A stretch of DNA of 64,000 nt from Candidatus Methylopumilus universalis (GTDB lineage: Bacteria > Pseudomonadota > Gammaproteobacteria > Burkholderiales > Methylophilaceae). A program made the position numbers and the translations under genes. The DNA is taken from NCBI RefSeq assembly GCF_006364435.1, contig NZ_CP040977.1, forward strand, positions 1-64,000, given 5' to 3'. How positions within the stretch are numbered: position 1 is the first letter of the stretch; each line of letters opens with the position of its first letter. This document shows, piece by piece, positions 36,215 through 44,812 of the stretch. Under the pieces are notes generated by a model, which saw only the letters and a program-made list of their open reading frames with translations, was not told the origin of the DNA and did no database searches.

Positions 36215-37066
36215 TTAAAAGCTAACCGTGGTTTCAATCTGTAAATAACGTAATTTTTTTGCAATACCTTCAAGAACTTCCTTGCTGATGCGTCCCAAGC
36301 GCTTTGCTTGAGGTTGCAACGAAGGTCTAGCAAGCCCATAAATATGTACACCTTGGATATCACTTTTGATTTCGCTCATTAATTGCACATAAGCATCAAT
36401 ATCTTTTTCGCTTGGATTCTTATCATCAATGCTGAAAATACAGGTTTGAACAAAAGTTGGACAGGCAGTTGCACAGTTTTTAAGTCGTTCCAAGATTTGA
36501 TGGCGCTTTAGATTGACTTGATTAATTATTTGAATACTTTCTTCTGTGACAGCATCAACCTTAAACCAAACTTCACCATTTATTTCTTTTAACATCTCCA
36601 CGCTTTTAATCACAGGGGATTGATGCATTAAACTTCCGTTAGTTATAAGACGTAATTTAATTTTATGGAGTAAGTTAAATTCTTCGAGTACCTTTTTAAC
36701 AATTAAAATAATTTGTGGAAATTCTTCGGCACTTGTAGGTTCTCCATTACCTGAAAAAGCAATGTCTTTTAGATGACGATCTTCAATGGCTACATTTTTT
36801 TCCATATAATCACCATGAATGATTTCATGAAGAAAAAAACGTAGTTCATCTTCAAGCACATCGAGCTCAATAGGGGGAGGTGAGCCACGGGTAAGATTTG
36901 GAATTTCACAATAAATGCATTGCCAATTACAAGCATTATTTACATTTAAGTTGACACCAATTGATAATCCGCCGGCACGTCTTGAAATAACAGAATAAAT
37001 ATATTTAAGACCACTTAATTCCCGGCTGTGATCATGAATACTAAGATACTGCTTAGATACGCTCAT
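36215..37066 (-). CDS. Radical SAM protein (Wyb-like/MoaA-like) of unknown substrate
   Basis: The 283-residue protein has the radical SAM iron-sulfur motif CNWQCIYC (CxxxCxxC) at about residues 46-53, followed by SAM-binding residues around FSGNGEPTSAEEFP, in which GNGEP matches the GGEP-type motif. Homologues resemble archaeal Wyb/TYW1-like and related radical SAM enzymes; the substrate is not known for the bacterial group. It starts two bases after the DUF442 phosphatase-like gene, so the two are likely co-translated. An FeS-dependent RNA or protein modification is plausible but not shown. Confidence 0.8.
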   Translation of the reverse strand: MSVSKQYLSIHDHSRELSGLKYIYSVISRRAGGLSIGVNLNVNNACNWQCIYCEIPNLTRGSPPPIELDVLEDELRFFLHEIIHGDYMEKNVAIEDRHLKDIAFSGNGEPTSAEEFPQIILIVKKVLEEFNLLHKIKLRLITNGSLMHQSPVIKSVEMLKEINGEVWFKVDAVTEESIQIINQVNLKRHQILERLKNCATACPTFVQTCIFSIDDKNPSEKDIDAYVQLMSEIKSDIQGVHIYGLARPSLQPQAKRLGRISKEVLEGIAKKLRYLQIETTVSF

Positions 37067-37068
37067 AT

Positions 37069-37488
37069 TTATTTAAGGGAGTTGAGGCGGTCTATTAACG
37101 CAGACAAGTCATAGCCAGCAATCTGAGCTTTGCTTAAAATTTCATCAATAGGTAATATTTTTGCATGTGACAAAGCCCAAAGCGTTGAGCACCGAGTACC
37201 TGTTCGGCAATAAGCAAAGACAGGTTTTTGAGCTACTTCAAAGTTACAACTAAATTGCGCAATATCGCCATCGGAAATTTGCCCGCCAATTACAGGCTGA
37301 TGGATGGCTTTGATGCCTAAATTTTGAGCCTCTTTTTCAATAGTTGAAAAAGCTAGTTGTCCTTCGGATTCTTGATCAGGGCGATTACAAAAAATAGTTT
37401 TGTAGCCTTGTGCTTGAATTTCTTTTAAGTCTTCAATCGTGATTTGATCAGAGACGGTAAGTTCGTTATTTATTTTTGCAAATTTCAT
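37069..37488 (-). CDS. DUF442/TIGR01244 phosphatase-like sulfurtransferase-family protein
   Basis: The 139-residue protein matches the family also found fused to a beta-lactamase-like domain in Blh/BigR-type sulfide oxidation proteins. It opens with the typical ELTVSDQITIEDLKEIQAQG and IFCNRPDQE, and has the active-site loop YCRTGTRCSTLWAL with a nucleophilic Cys. The fold is a protein tyrosine phosphatase type, and persulfide handling has been suggested for relatives. It lies between hemW (9 bases) and a radical SAM gene (2 bases) on the minus strand. Confidence 0.82.
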   Translation of the reverse strand: MKFAKINNELTVSDQITIEDLKEIQAQGYKTIFCNRPDQESEGQLAFSTIEKEAQNLGIKAIHQPVIGGQISDGDIAQFSCNFEVAQKPVFAYCRTGTRCSTLWALSHAKILPIDEILSKAQIAGYDLSALIDRLNSLK

Positions 37489-37497
37489 AATTTCATT

Positions 37498-38667
37498 CTA
37501 CTTTAAAAAAATACTCAATAGGTCATTTAAGAATCGCTGACCTAGAAGTGTTGGCTTAATCATTTCATGATCCTTGATAATCAGTTTTTTATCTATCGCA
37601 GTTTTGAGTTCTTTATTAATAGATGAAATATTTAAACCTGTTTTTTCTTCGAAACTTTGAATGCTAAATCCATCAATAAGACGTAAATGATTCATCATAA
37701 ATTCAAAAACTAAATCATTTTCATGAATAATCGTTTCTGATTCAATCATATTTTGCATTTTTATATGTTCCATATATTGTTTCGGATTTTTATATCGACT
37801 CTCGCGAATCATCTTGTCATGAAAAGTTAGCTTGCTATGAGCACCCGCTCCTATACCTAGATAATCACCAAACTGCCAATAATTAAGATTATGTTGGCAT
37901 TGTGATTTAGGTTTTGCAAAAGCAGATGTTTCATAATGCTCATAACCATGCTGGCTTAAAATATCTTCAATAGTTTCCTGCATTACTGCACTTTCATCAT
38001 CGAGCGGTAATTTGGGGGGATGTTTAAAAAAGAATGTATTAGGCTCAATCGTTAAATGATAAAAAGATAAGTGCTGTGTATTAAAAGAAGTCGCAGTTTT
38101 GGCATCGTCTATCGCTTCATCTAATGTTTGCTGAGGTAATGCATACATTAAATCTAAATTCACTTCATCAAAATGACGCATTGCAATTTCAATACCTTTT
38201 TTGGCTTCACTGCTATCGTGGATACGACCTAATGCTTTCAGATGGGTATTATTAAATGATTGAATGCCTAAAGATACTCTTGTGACGCCAGCATCTTTAT
38301 ATCCTTCAAAATGATTGGTATCTATAGTTCCTGGATTGGCTTCAAGTGTAATTTCGGCATCATACAAAATAGGCGTCAGTGCACGAACCTGACTTAAAAT
38401 TTTCTGAATAGCTTTCCCACTAAACAAACTTGGGGTGCCACCTCCAAAAAAAATGGAGTGAATTTTTCTTCCCCAAATCATAGGTAATGAAAACTCAAGA
38501 TCCTTAATAAGCGCATCCACATACATGGATTCTAAATCAGTAAAATTTTGAGCTTCTTTATGTTCGTGCGAATTAAAATCACAATAGGGACATTTTTTGA
38601 CACACCAAGGGATGTGAATGTAAAGCGAGAGTGGGGGTGGCATGGCGAGTCTTGATGTTTGACTCAT
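37498..38667 (-). CDS. hemW: Radical SAM heme chaperone HemW
   Basis: The 389-residue protein is homologous to coproporphyrinogen oxidase HemN, but the start SLYIHIPWCVKKCPYCDFNSHE, with a CxxxCxxC iron-sulfur motif and no extra N-terminal cysteine region, matches HemW, which inserts heme into respiratory enzymes. FFGGGTPSLF and the LGIQSFN motif are also present. In betaproteobacteria it is commonly found after rph and rdgB, as here. A conserved small protein gene lies between rdgB and hemW. Confidence 0.92.
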   Translation of the reverse strand: MSQTSRLAMPPPLSLYIHIPWCVKKCPYCDFNSHEHKEAQNFTDLESMYVDALIKDLEFSLPMIWGRKIHSIFFGGGTPSLFSGKAIQKILSQVRALTPILYDAEITLEANPGTIDTNHFEGYKDAGVTRVSLGIQSFNNTHLKALGRIHDSSEAKKGIEIAMRHFDEVNLDLMYALPQQTLDEAIDDAKTATSFNTQHLSFYHLTIEPNTFFFKHPPKLPLDDESAVMQETIEDILSQHGYEHYETSAFAKPKSQCQHNLNYWQFGDYLGIGAGAHSKLTFHDKMIRESRYKNPKQYMEHIKMQNMIESETIIHENDLVFEFMMNHLRLIDGFSIQSFEEKTGLNISSINKELKTAIDKKLIIKDHEMIKPTLLGQRFLNDLLSIFLK

Positions 38668-38674
38668 AGAAGAC

Positions 38675-38902
38675 TTATTTATTTTTTAAGTATGGATTAA
38701 TAAGATCATCAACCATTTGATGAAGCGCTTCTTTCATTTGCTTTTCAGAGACTTCCATTAAAAGACCATCTTCAATAGCGTCTTGAGAAAGCTGCTTTAA
38801 TTCATCAAAGTTTTCTTTCATGACTTTAATTTTTTCTGTACATGACACGACGGATTTATCGTCACGAATCCAAGTAGGCCATTTATTTTTTAATTTATCC
38901 AT
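38675..38902 (-). CDS. Conserved small hypothetical protein (75 aa)
   Basis: The 75-residue soluble protein has no known domain. It contains PTWIRDDKSVVSCTEKIKVM, which looks like a conserved core, followed by a helical acidic/hydrophobic C-terminal half. It has no membrane segment. The start overlaps the end of rdgB by 8 bases, and the stop is 7 bases before hemW, so it is embedded in the rph-rdgB-hemW operon and almost surely translated. The location suggests a housekeeping role, but none is known. Confidence 0.72.
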   Translation of the reverse strand: MDKLKNKWPTWIRDDKSVVSCTEKIKVMKENFDELKQLSQDAIEDGLLMEVSEKQMKEALHQMVDDLINPYLKNK

Positions 38903-39491
38903 AAATCTGATTCAGTTTTAATTTAAGTTTATGTAACGCTTGTCCGCGATGACTAATTCGATTTTTGACGTCTGATGGTAATTCTGCCACAGCTTTTTCA
39001 GTCATATGATCTAAAAATAAGGGGTCATAACCAAACCCACCAGAGCCTCTGGGGGATTTTAAAATCTCCCCATGCCATGTTCCTTCAACAACAATAGGTT
39101 CAGGATCAAATTCATGTTTTACAAAGACAATGACACAAGTGTAATGTGCTTTTCGATTCGATTCGTTTTCTAAACTTTTTAAAAGTTTTTCATTATTTTT
39201 TTGATCTGATGAAGGTTCACCTGCGAATCGGGCCGATAAGACACCAGGTTTGCCGTCCAAGACATCCACGCAAATACCTGAATCATCTGCAATGGCAGGT
39301 AATTTAGACAAGCGACTTGCATGTCTTGCTTTAACAAGTGCATTCTCAAGGAATGTATAAAAAGGCTCTTCAGCGGCATCAATTTTAAAATGTGATTGAG
39401 GAAGTATCTCAACGTTCATATCTTCTAAGATCGATTGAATTTCGATGAGTTTTTTGGCATTGCTTGTTGCAATGACGATTTGATTCTTCAT
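38895..39491 (-). CDS. rdgB: XTP/dITP diphosphatase
   Basis: This hydrolyses non-canonical purine nucleotides such as dITP and XTP to keep them out of DNA. The 198-residue protein has the Ham1 family pattern: IVIATSNAKKLIEI at the start, ADDSGICVDVLDGKPGVLSARFAG in the middle, and GSGGFGYDPLF with VKNRISHRGQAL near the end. The length is normal. It follows rph by four bases and overlaps the downstream 75-residue gene. Confidence 0.95.
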   Translation of the reverse strand: MKNQIVIATSNAKKLIEIQSILEDMNVEILPQSHFKIDAAEEPFYTFLENALVKARHASRLSKLPAIADDSGICVDVLDGKPGVLSARFAGEPSSDQKNNEKLLKSLENESNRKAHYTCVIVFVKHEFDPEPIVVEGTWHGEILKSPRGSGGFGYDPLFLDHMTEKAVAELPSDVKNRISHRGQALHKLKLKLNQIYG

Positions 39492-39495
39492 GAAA

Positions 39496-40209
39496 TTACT
39501 TTAAAACATTTTTTTGTAATTGAATGAGCTCTTTAATGCCCTGTGCAGCAAGGTCAGACATCTGGTCCATCATTTCACGCGAAAAAGGTGTTCCTTCTGC
39601 AGTACCTTGAATTTCCACAAAACCTCCTGAGCCCGTCATGACAATATTCATGTCTGTGTCACAACTTGAATCTTCACTGTAATCTAAATCTAATAGTGGG
39701 TTTCCTTCGTGGAGCCCTACAGAGATGGCTGCCACAGAATCAATGAGCGGCGATTCTGAAATGAGTTTTTTATCCATCAGATGTTTAATAGCGTCATGCA
39801 CCGCGACATAAGCCCCTGTAATGCTAGCCGTGCGTGTGCCACCATCGGCTTGAATGACATCGCAATCAATTTGAATGGTGCGTTCGCCCAGTTTTTTTAA
39901 ATCAATAATCGCACGCAAGCTACGCCCAATAAGACGTTGTATTTCTTGCGTCCGACCAGATTGTTTTCCGCGCGCCGCCTCTCTATCCATTCTCGATCCT
40001 GTCGATCTTGGGAGCATGCCATATTCAGCCGTAATCCAACCTTGACTTTGACCCTTTAAAAAAGAAGGTACTTTTTCATCAATACTTGCAGTGCACAGCA
40101 CATGCGTGTCACCGAATTTAATCAAGACGGAGCCTTCTGCATGTTTTGTGTAATGCCTAATAATTTCAACCGGTCTTAATTGGTTGTGAGCGCGTTGATT
40201 TAATCTCAT
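39496..40209 (-). CDS. rph: Ribonuclease PH
   Basis: This phosphorolytic 3'-exoribonuclease trims tRNA precursors. The 237-residue protein begins [11 protein letters not shown] and has the typical [37 protein letters not shown] block, [24 protein letters not shown], and a C-terminal [17 protein letters not shown]. It is complete, unlike the frameshifted copy in E. coli K-12. It is the first gene of the minus-strand operon leading to hemW and is divergent from yicC. Confidence 0.96.
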   Translation of the reverse strand: MRLNQRAHNQLRPVEIIRHYTKHAEGSVLIKFGDTHVLCTASIDEKVPSFLKGQSQGWITAEYGMLPRSTGSRMDREAARGKQSGRTQEIQRLIGRSLRAIIDLKKLGERTIQIDCDVIQADGGTRTASITGAYVAVHDAIKHLMDKKLISESPLIDSVAAISVGLHEGNPLLDLDYSEDSSCDTDMNIVMTGSGGFVEIQGTAEGTPFSREMMDQMSDLAAQGIKELIQLQKNVLK

Positions 40210-40342
40210 AGTCTTCTTCCTCGATAGAAGCAGTCATTATAAGCTAGCTTTAATTGATTGATATCTTGTCATTTAAAGGTTTTAGTCGCAAATGCAACTA
40301 TAGATTGATAAAATGACATTTAAACATCGAATTGGATACCTT

Positions 40343-41209
40343 ATGGCTTTAAGTATGACCGGTTTTTCCTTCAAAGAAGCAGATACTCAGCAAGGTATCT
40401 TGCTCCTTGAATTTCGGTCTTTAAATAATCGATATCTAGAACTCCAGGTTAAATTGGATGAGTCTTTAAGATCTTTCGAACCTATGATTCGAGATCTGAT
40501 ATCTGCCGAAATTAAAAGAGGTAAAGTAGATTGCAGAATCTATTTCAAATCTAAAACACATGCACTTGATGTTAAAAATGTAGATCCAGCGAAGTTAAAA
40601 CAACTCGCTAGCTCAGTCGATGAAATTGCAAAACATTTCTCCCATGTACAACCGATTAATGCCCTCGACATCTTAAAAACGAGTGAAATCATGCACGACC
40701 AATCCGTGGACATGAATATGCTCGAACAAGATCTTAAAAAAAATCTCAAAGAAGCCTTATTAGAAATTCAATTATCTAAAGCGCGTGAAGGTGAAAAATT
40801 ACAAAAGATTTTATTGGATAAATTAAAAGATATTGAGGTACTCGTAGGCGAAGCTAAAAAAATCCTACCCATTTTAATCAAAGATTATCAAACTAAGATT
40901 GAAGATAAATTTAAGCAAGCTTTGATCGCGATCGATGATGATCGATTGAAGCAAGAGTTTCTTATCTTTATTCAAAAGATGGATATTGATGAAGAGCTTA
41001 ATAGAATTACATCCCATATTGATGAAGTTAGACGTTTACTTAAAACTGATGGGGCCATTGGTAAAAAACTAGACTTTATGATGCAAGAACTAAATCGTGA
41101 GGCGAATACTTTAGGTTCGAAATCCATTTCACCTAAAACGTCACAAATATCAGTGGATTTAAAAGTTTTGATTGAGCAAATGCGCGAACAAATTCAGAAT
41201 ATTGAATAA
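40343..41209 (+). CDS. yicC: YicC family endoribonuclease/adaptor
   Basis: The 288-residue protein matches the YicC family: the start MALSMTGFSFKE, LLEFRSLNNRYLELQVKL, and the C-terminal REANTLGSKS block with QMREQIQN. YicC proteins were recently linked to ribonuclease activity on small RNAs. An upstream in-frame ATG at 40313 would add ten residues, but the family begins at the SMTGF motif and a GGATACC element sits just before 40343, so the later start is chosen. It precedes gmk-rpoZ-spoT, its usual neighbours. Confidence 0.92.
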   Translation: MALSMTGFSFKEADTQQGILLLEFRSLNNRYLELQVKLDESLRSFEPMIRDLISAEIKRGKVDCRIYFKSKTHALDVKNVDPAKLKQLASSVDEIAKHFSHVQPINALDILKTSEIMHDQSVDMNMLEQDLKKNLKEALLEIQLSKAREGEKLQKILLDKLKDIEVLVGEAKKILPILIKDYQTKIEDKFKQALIAIDDDRLKQEFLIFIQKMDIDEELNRITSHIDEVRRLLKTDGAIGKKLDFMMQELNREANTLGSKSISPKTSQISVDLKVLIEQMREQIQNIE

Positions 41210-41228
41210 TAACGACTAAAGAATATCT

Positions 41229-41840
41229 ATGAGCCAAGCCCATTTATTTATTATTGCAGCAGCTTCCGGTGCCGGTAAGACGACACTTGTAAAAGCCCTG
41301 TTAAATAAAGACAGAGATCTTCAAGCTTCTGTGTCTCACACAACCCGTAAACCCCGGCCAGGTGAAGTTGATGGTGTGGATTATCATTTTGTTGATGAAG
41401 TAACCTTTATAGATTTGAAGAAGAAAGGTGAATTTTTAGAATCTGCCGAATGCCATGGTGGTATGTATGGCACAAGTAAAAAATCAGTACAGTCCATTCT
41501 CGATCAAAAAAAAGATGTGATTCTAGAAATCGATTGGCAAGGCGCCCAGGCTCTCAAAGCCCAATTTAAGGAGGCTGTATCAATCTTTGTATTGCCACCT
41601 TCTGTTGAAACGCTTGCAGAAAGATTAAATAACCGCGGACATGATAGTGAAGAAACGATTGCAATGAGACTTGCTGCCGCGCGAGAAGAGATGAGCCATG
41701 TAGATGAGTTCGATTATGTTACAATCAACGATGACTTTGAAGTAGCGCTCCACGATCTTATGGCTATTATTCGATCCACTCGATTAATGTGTCATATTCA
41801 GCTTACACGACATAGCCACTTAATTAAAAACTTGACTTGA
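41229..41840 (+). CDS. gmk: Guanylate kinase
   Basis: This phosphorylates GMP to GDP with ATP. The 203-residue protein has the P-loop [10 protein letters not shown] at about 11-20, the GMP-binding [20 protein letters not shown] segment, and the [11 protein letters not shown] motif. The length is normal. It sits 19 bases after yicC and 16 bases before rpoZ, the conserved yicC/gmk/rpoZ/spoT order that places guanine nucleotide supply next to ppGpp metabolism. Confidence 0.97.
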   Translation: MSQAHLFIIAAASGAGKTTLVKALLNKDRDLQASVSHTTRKPRPGEVDGVDYHFVDEVTFIDLKKKGEFLESAECHGGMYGTSKKSVQSILDQKKDVILEIDWQGAQALKAQFKEAVSIFVLPPSVETLAERLNNRGHDSEETIAMRLAAAREEMSHVDEFDYVTINDDFEVALHDLMAIIRSTRLMCHIQLTRHSHLIKNLT

Positions 41841-41856
41841 AATTTGGAGAAATAAC

Positions 41857-42072
41857 ATGGCACGAATTACAGTAGATGATTGTTTAGAGATGATTCCTAA
41901 TCGCTTTAAACTTACTTTAGCTGCCGCTTACCGCGCAAGACAATTAGCTAACGGTGCTGAAGCTTTAGTAAGCACGCATGGCTTAAGAGATAAGCCTACG
42001 GTATTAGCATTAAGAGAAATCGCAGCAGGTAAAGTTGGCCTTGATATCTTAAATAGAAAAACAACATACTAA
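41857..42072 (+). CDS. rpoZ: RNA polymerase omega subunit
   Basis: This small subunit helps assemble RNA polymerase and forms part of a ppGpp site. The 71-residue protein begins [19 protein letters not shown] and contains the conserved [13 protein letters not shown] core and [25 protein letters not shown] ribosome binding site precedes the ATG. It is 16 bases after gmk and 43 bases before spoT. Confidence 0.97.
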   Translation: MARITVDDCLEMIPNRFKLTLAAAYRARQLANGAEALVSTHGLRDKPTVLALREIAAGKVGLDILNRKTTY

Positions 42073-42115
42073 ATTTCTTAAATAGGGCTTAAAGCCCCCT
42101 CAAGAGAAAAAGACC

Positions 42116-44317
42116 ATGGCTAGTACCGCTCATTTTAATAAAGCGGATGCTCAAAAAACACCGCCACTTCCGTTACTGCCTGTCGATAACGAAGCGTCGG
42201 AACTCACAATCCTCCTTAAGACTTATTTAAAAACGAAAGATATCCAGAAGATATGGGATGCCTATCGATTTAGTGAAGAAGCACATCACGGCCAATCCAG
42301 AAGAAGTGGTGAGCCGTACATTGTGCACCCTGTTGCTGTCGCATGTACTTTAGCTAAGCTTCATCTTGATGCCCCTACAATTCTTGCAGCCCTTCTTCAT
42401 GATGTTGTTGAAGATACAACCATTACCAATAAAGAAATTGAAAAAAAATTTGGTAAACAAGTCTCTGTATTAGTCGACGGTTTATCTAAGCTCGACAAAA
42501 TTGAATTTCAAGATGCGACAGAAGCGCAAGCCGAAAATTTTAGAAAAATGTTACTGGCAATGTCAAATGACGTTCGTGTTATTTTAGTAAAGTTAGCTGA
42601 TCGTCTTCATAATATGCAAACGTTAGATGTTTTAAGACCTGAAAAACAAAAACGTATCGCGCAAGAAACTCATGATATTTATGCACCTATTGCAAATCGA
42701 TTAGGTTTAAATGCCATTTATCAAGAGCTTGAAGATTTAAGTTTTAAACACCTCTACCCCATGCGCTATCGTGCGATTCAAAAAGCTATGAAAGCTTCTC
42801 GAGGCAATCGTCGCGAAGTCGTTGAGAAAATTACGGCAGCTATCCAACAAAAATTAACTGAGATGAAAATGGATGCAGAAGTCTCAGGGCGAGAAAAAAA
42901 TACTTATAGTATTTATAAAAAGATGAGCGAAAAAAGCATGTCTTTTGCACAAATCAACGACATCTATGCCTTTAGGATTATTGTGAAAGAAGCGAATGAT
43001 GCTTATTCTGCATTAGGCGCATTACATAGCTTATATAAACCTCTTCCAGGGAAATTCAAAGATTACATTGCCATTCCAAAAGCTAATGGCTATCAATCTC
43101 TTCATACAAGTTTATTTGGACCTTTCGGCACCCCTATTGAAGTGCAAATTCGTAGTGAAAAAATGCACAAACTTGCAGAAGCAGGCGTCGCAGCGCATTG
43201 GCTTTATAAAACGAAAGACGCACACCTTACTGAACTTCAACAGCAAACGCATCAGTGGTTAAAACGTCTTTTAGAGATTCAATCAGATAGCGCTGATTCA
43301 CTGGAATTCTTAGAGCATTTAAAAGTTGATCTTTTCCCTGACGAAGTTTATGTGTTCACCCCTAAAGGAAAAATTCTAGCATTGCCAAAAGGTTCAACAG
43401 CAGTTGACTTTGCATACGCGGTGCATAGTGATGTAGGTAATTGTTGCGTGGCTGCAAAATACAATCAAGAACTTGTCCCTCTTCGTGCCGAAGTCCATAA
43501 CGGCGATCACATAGAAATTATTACAGCCCCTCTAGCTAAACCTAATCCTGCATGGCTTAATTTTGTGATTACAGGAAAAGCAAGATCACACATTAGACAA
43601 TATTTAAAATCGATTGAATCAGAAGAGTCTTCGAGACTTGGCGAAGGTATGCTTAATCAAGCACTCAAGGCCCTTCATATCAGCCCGTCATCGATCAAAG
43701 AATCTCATTGGAAAAAATTAATCAGTGATTATGGCGTTAAAACCAAAGAAGAGATTTTGGCTGAAATTGGTTTAGGAAAGCGTATGAACGTTATGGTGGC
43801 TCATCAATTGATTAGTTTTATGGATGGGGTGAGCCATGTTAAAGGCAAACATAAGCAATTGGACGTCATCACCATTAAAGGTTCTGAGAGTATGGCGATT
43901 CAATTGGCAATATGTTGTCATCCAATTCCAGGCGATCCTATTTTAGGATTTATTAACAAAGACAAAGGGCTTGTTGTTCACACCCATGATTGCTTAGCGA
44001 TTCGTAAATTCAAACTTGATCCTGATAAATGGCTTGATGTTGAATGGGATCCAAATCCAGATCGATTATTTAAAGTCAATTTACAAATTATGGTATTAAA
44101 TGAGCGCGGCATGCTCGCTAAAATTTCATCCGTGATTGCAGAATCAGATTCAAATATCGATAATGTGAATGTTGAAGAATCCGATGGTGGACACTTTGTA
44201 AATGTTAACTTTATTGTGCAGGTTCACAACCGTATTCATTTGGCAGATCTCATGCGAAACTTAAGAAAGATTAGTGATATTTCTAGAATTAGCCGCGTCA
44301 AGATGAAAACCTTTTAA
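42116..44317 (+). CDS. spoT: Bifunctional (p)ppGpp synthetase/hydrolase
   Basis: This makes and degrades the alarmone (p)ppGpp. The 733-residue protein has an intact HD hydrolase domain (His71, His95-Asp96 in LLHDVVEDT), a synthetase domain with EKNTYSIYKKM, FKDYIAIPKANGYQSLHT and EVQIRSEKMH, a TGS domain (VYVFTPKGKILALPKGSTAVDFAYAVH) and a C-terminal ACT domain. Intact catalytic residues in HD mark it as SpoT/Rel rather than a synthetase-only RelA. It follows rpoZ in the standard order. Confidence 0.95.
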   Translation: MASTAHFNKADAQKTPPLPLLPVDNEASELTILLKTYLKTKDIQKIWDAYRFSEEAHHGQSRRSGEPYIVHPVAVACTLAKLHLDAPTILAALLHDVVEDTTITNKEIEKKFGKQVSVLVDGLSKLDKIEFQDATEAQAENFRKMLLAMSNDVRVILVKLADRLHNMQTLDVLRPEKQKRIAQETHDIYAPIANRLGLNAIYQELEDLSFKHLYPMRYRAIQKAMKASRGNRREVVEKITAAIQQKLTEMKMDAEVSGREKNTYSIYKKMSEKSMSFAQINDIYAFRIIVKEANDAYSALGALHSLYKPLPGKFKDYIAIPKANGYQSLHTSLFGPFGTPIEVQIRSEKMHKLAEAGVAAHWLYKTKDAHLTELQQQTHQWLKRLLEIQSDSADSLEFLEHLKVDLFPDEVYVFTPKGKILALPKGSTAVDFAYAVHSDVGNCCVAAKYNQELVPLRAEVHNGDHIEIITAPLAKPNPAWLNFVITGKARSHIRQYLKSIESEESSRLGEGMLNQALKALHISPSSIKESHWKKLISDYGVKTKEEILAEIGLGKRMNVMVAHQLISFMDGVSHVKGKHKQLDVITIKGSESMAIQLAICCHPIPGDPILGFINKDKGLVVHTHDCLAIRKFKLDPDKWLDVEWDPNPDRLFKVNLQIMVLNERGMLAKISSVIAESDSNIDNVNVEESDGGHFVNVNFIVQVHNRIHLADLMRNLRKISDISRISRVKMKTF

Positions 44318-44347
44318 GCAACTTATTAAAAAAGAAAGACTTAAGAA

Positions 44348-44725
44348 ATGACAAAAGAAATTATTCAAACTACAAATGCCCCAGAGGCGATTGGTACATA
44401 TTCTCAAGCTGTCAAAACAGGCAATACTATCTACTTATCAGGGCAAATTGCACTCGATCCCCAGTCTATGAAGTTAGTTGAGGGCATTGAGGCACAAATT
44501 CATCAGGTGTTTAAGAATTTAAAATCAGTCGTTGAAGCTTCTGGTGCTCAATTAAGTGACATCGTTAAAATAAATATATATTTAACAGATTTGTCGCATT
44601 TTGCTTTGGTCAATACCATCATGGGCGAATATTTTACGAAACCCTACCCAGCAAGAGCTGCGGTAGGTGTTGCATCGCTTCCTAGAAATGCACTTATTGA
44701 AGCTGATGGTGTTGTTGTTATTTAA
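44348..44725 (+). CDS. ridA: RidA family enamine/imine deaminase
   Basis: This hydrolyses reactive enamine/imine intermediates such as 2-aminoacrylate released by PLP enzymes. The 125-residue protein has the family pattern [47 protein letters not shown], and the C-terminal [24 protein letters not shown] with the substrate-binding Arg. It often accompanies spoT and recG in proteobacteria, as it does here. Confidence 0.95.
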   Translation: MTKEIIQTTNAPEAIGTYSQAVKTGNTIYLSGQIALDPQSMKLVEGIEAQIHQVFKNLKSVVEASGAQLSDIVKINIYLTDLSHFALVNTIMGEYFTKPYPARAAVGVASLPRNALIEADGVVVI

Positions 44726-44812
44726 ATTATTTCTATTTAAGAGTATTTCAATCTGACTTCTCTAGCCGAGCTTAAGCTTTTTACCCCTTCAGTATTAAAT
44801 AAGCTCAAAAAA

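Noticed and set aside
40313-40342. Earlier ATG for yicC
   Set aside because: The ten extra residues precede the family's normal start and no ribosome binding site supports it.
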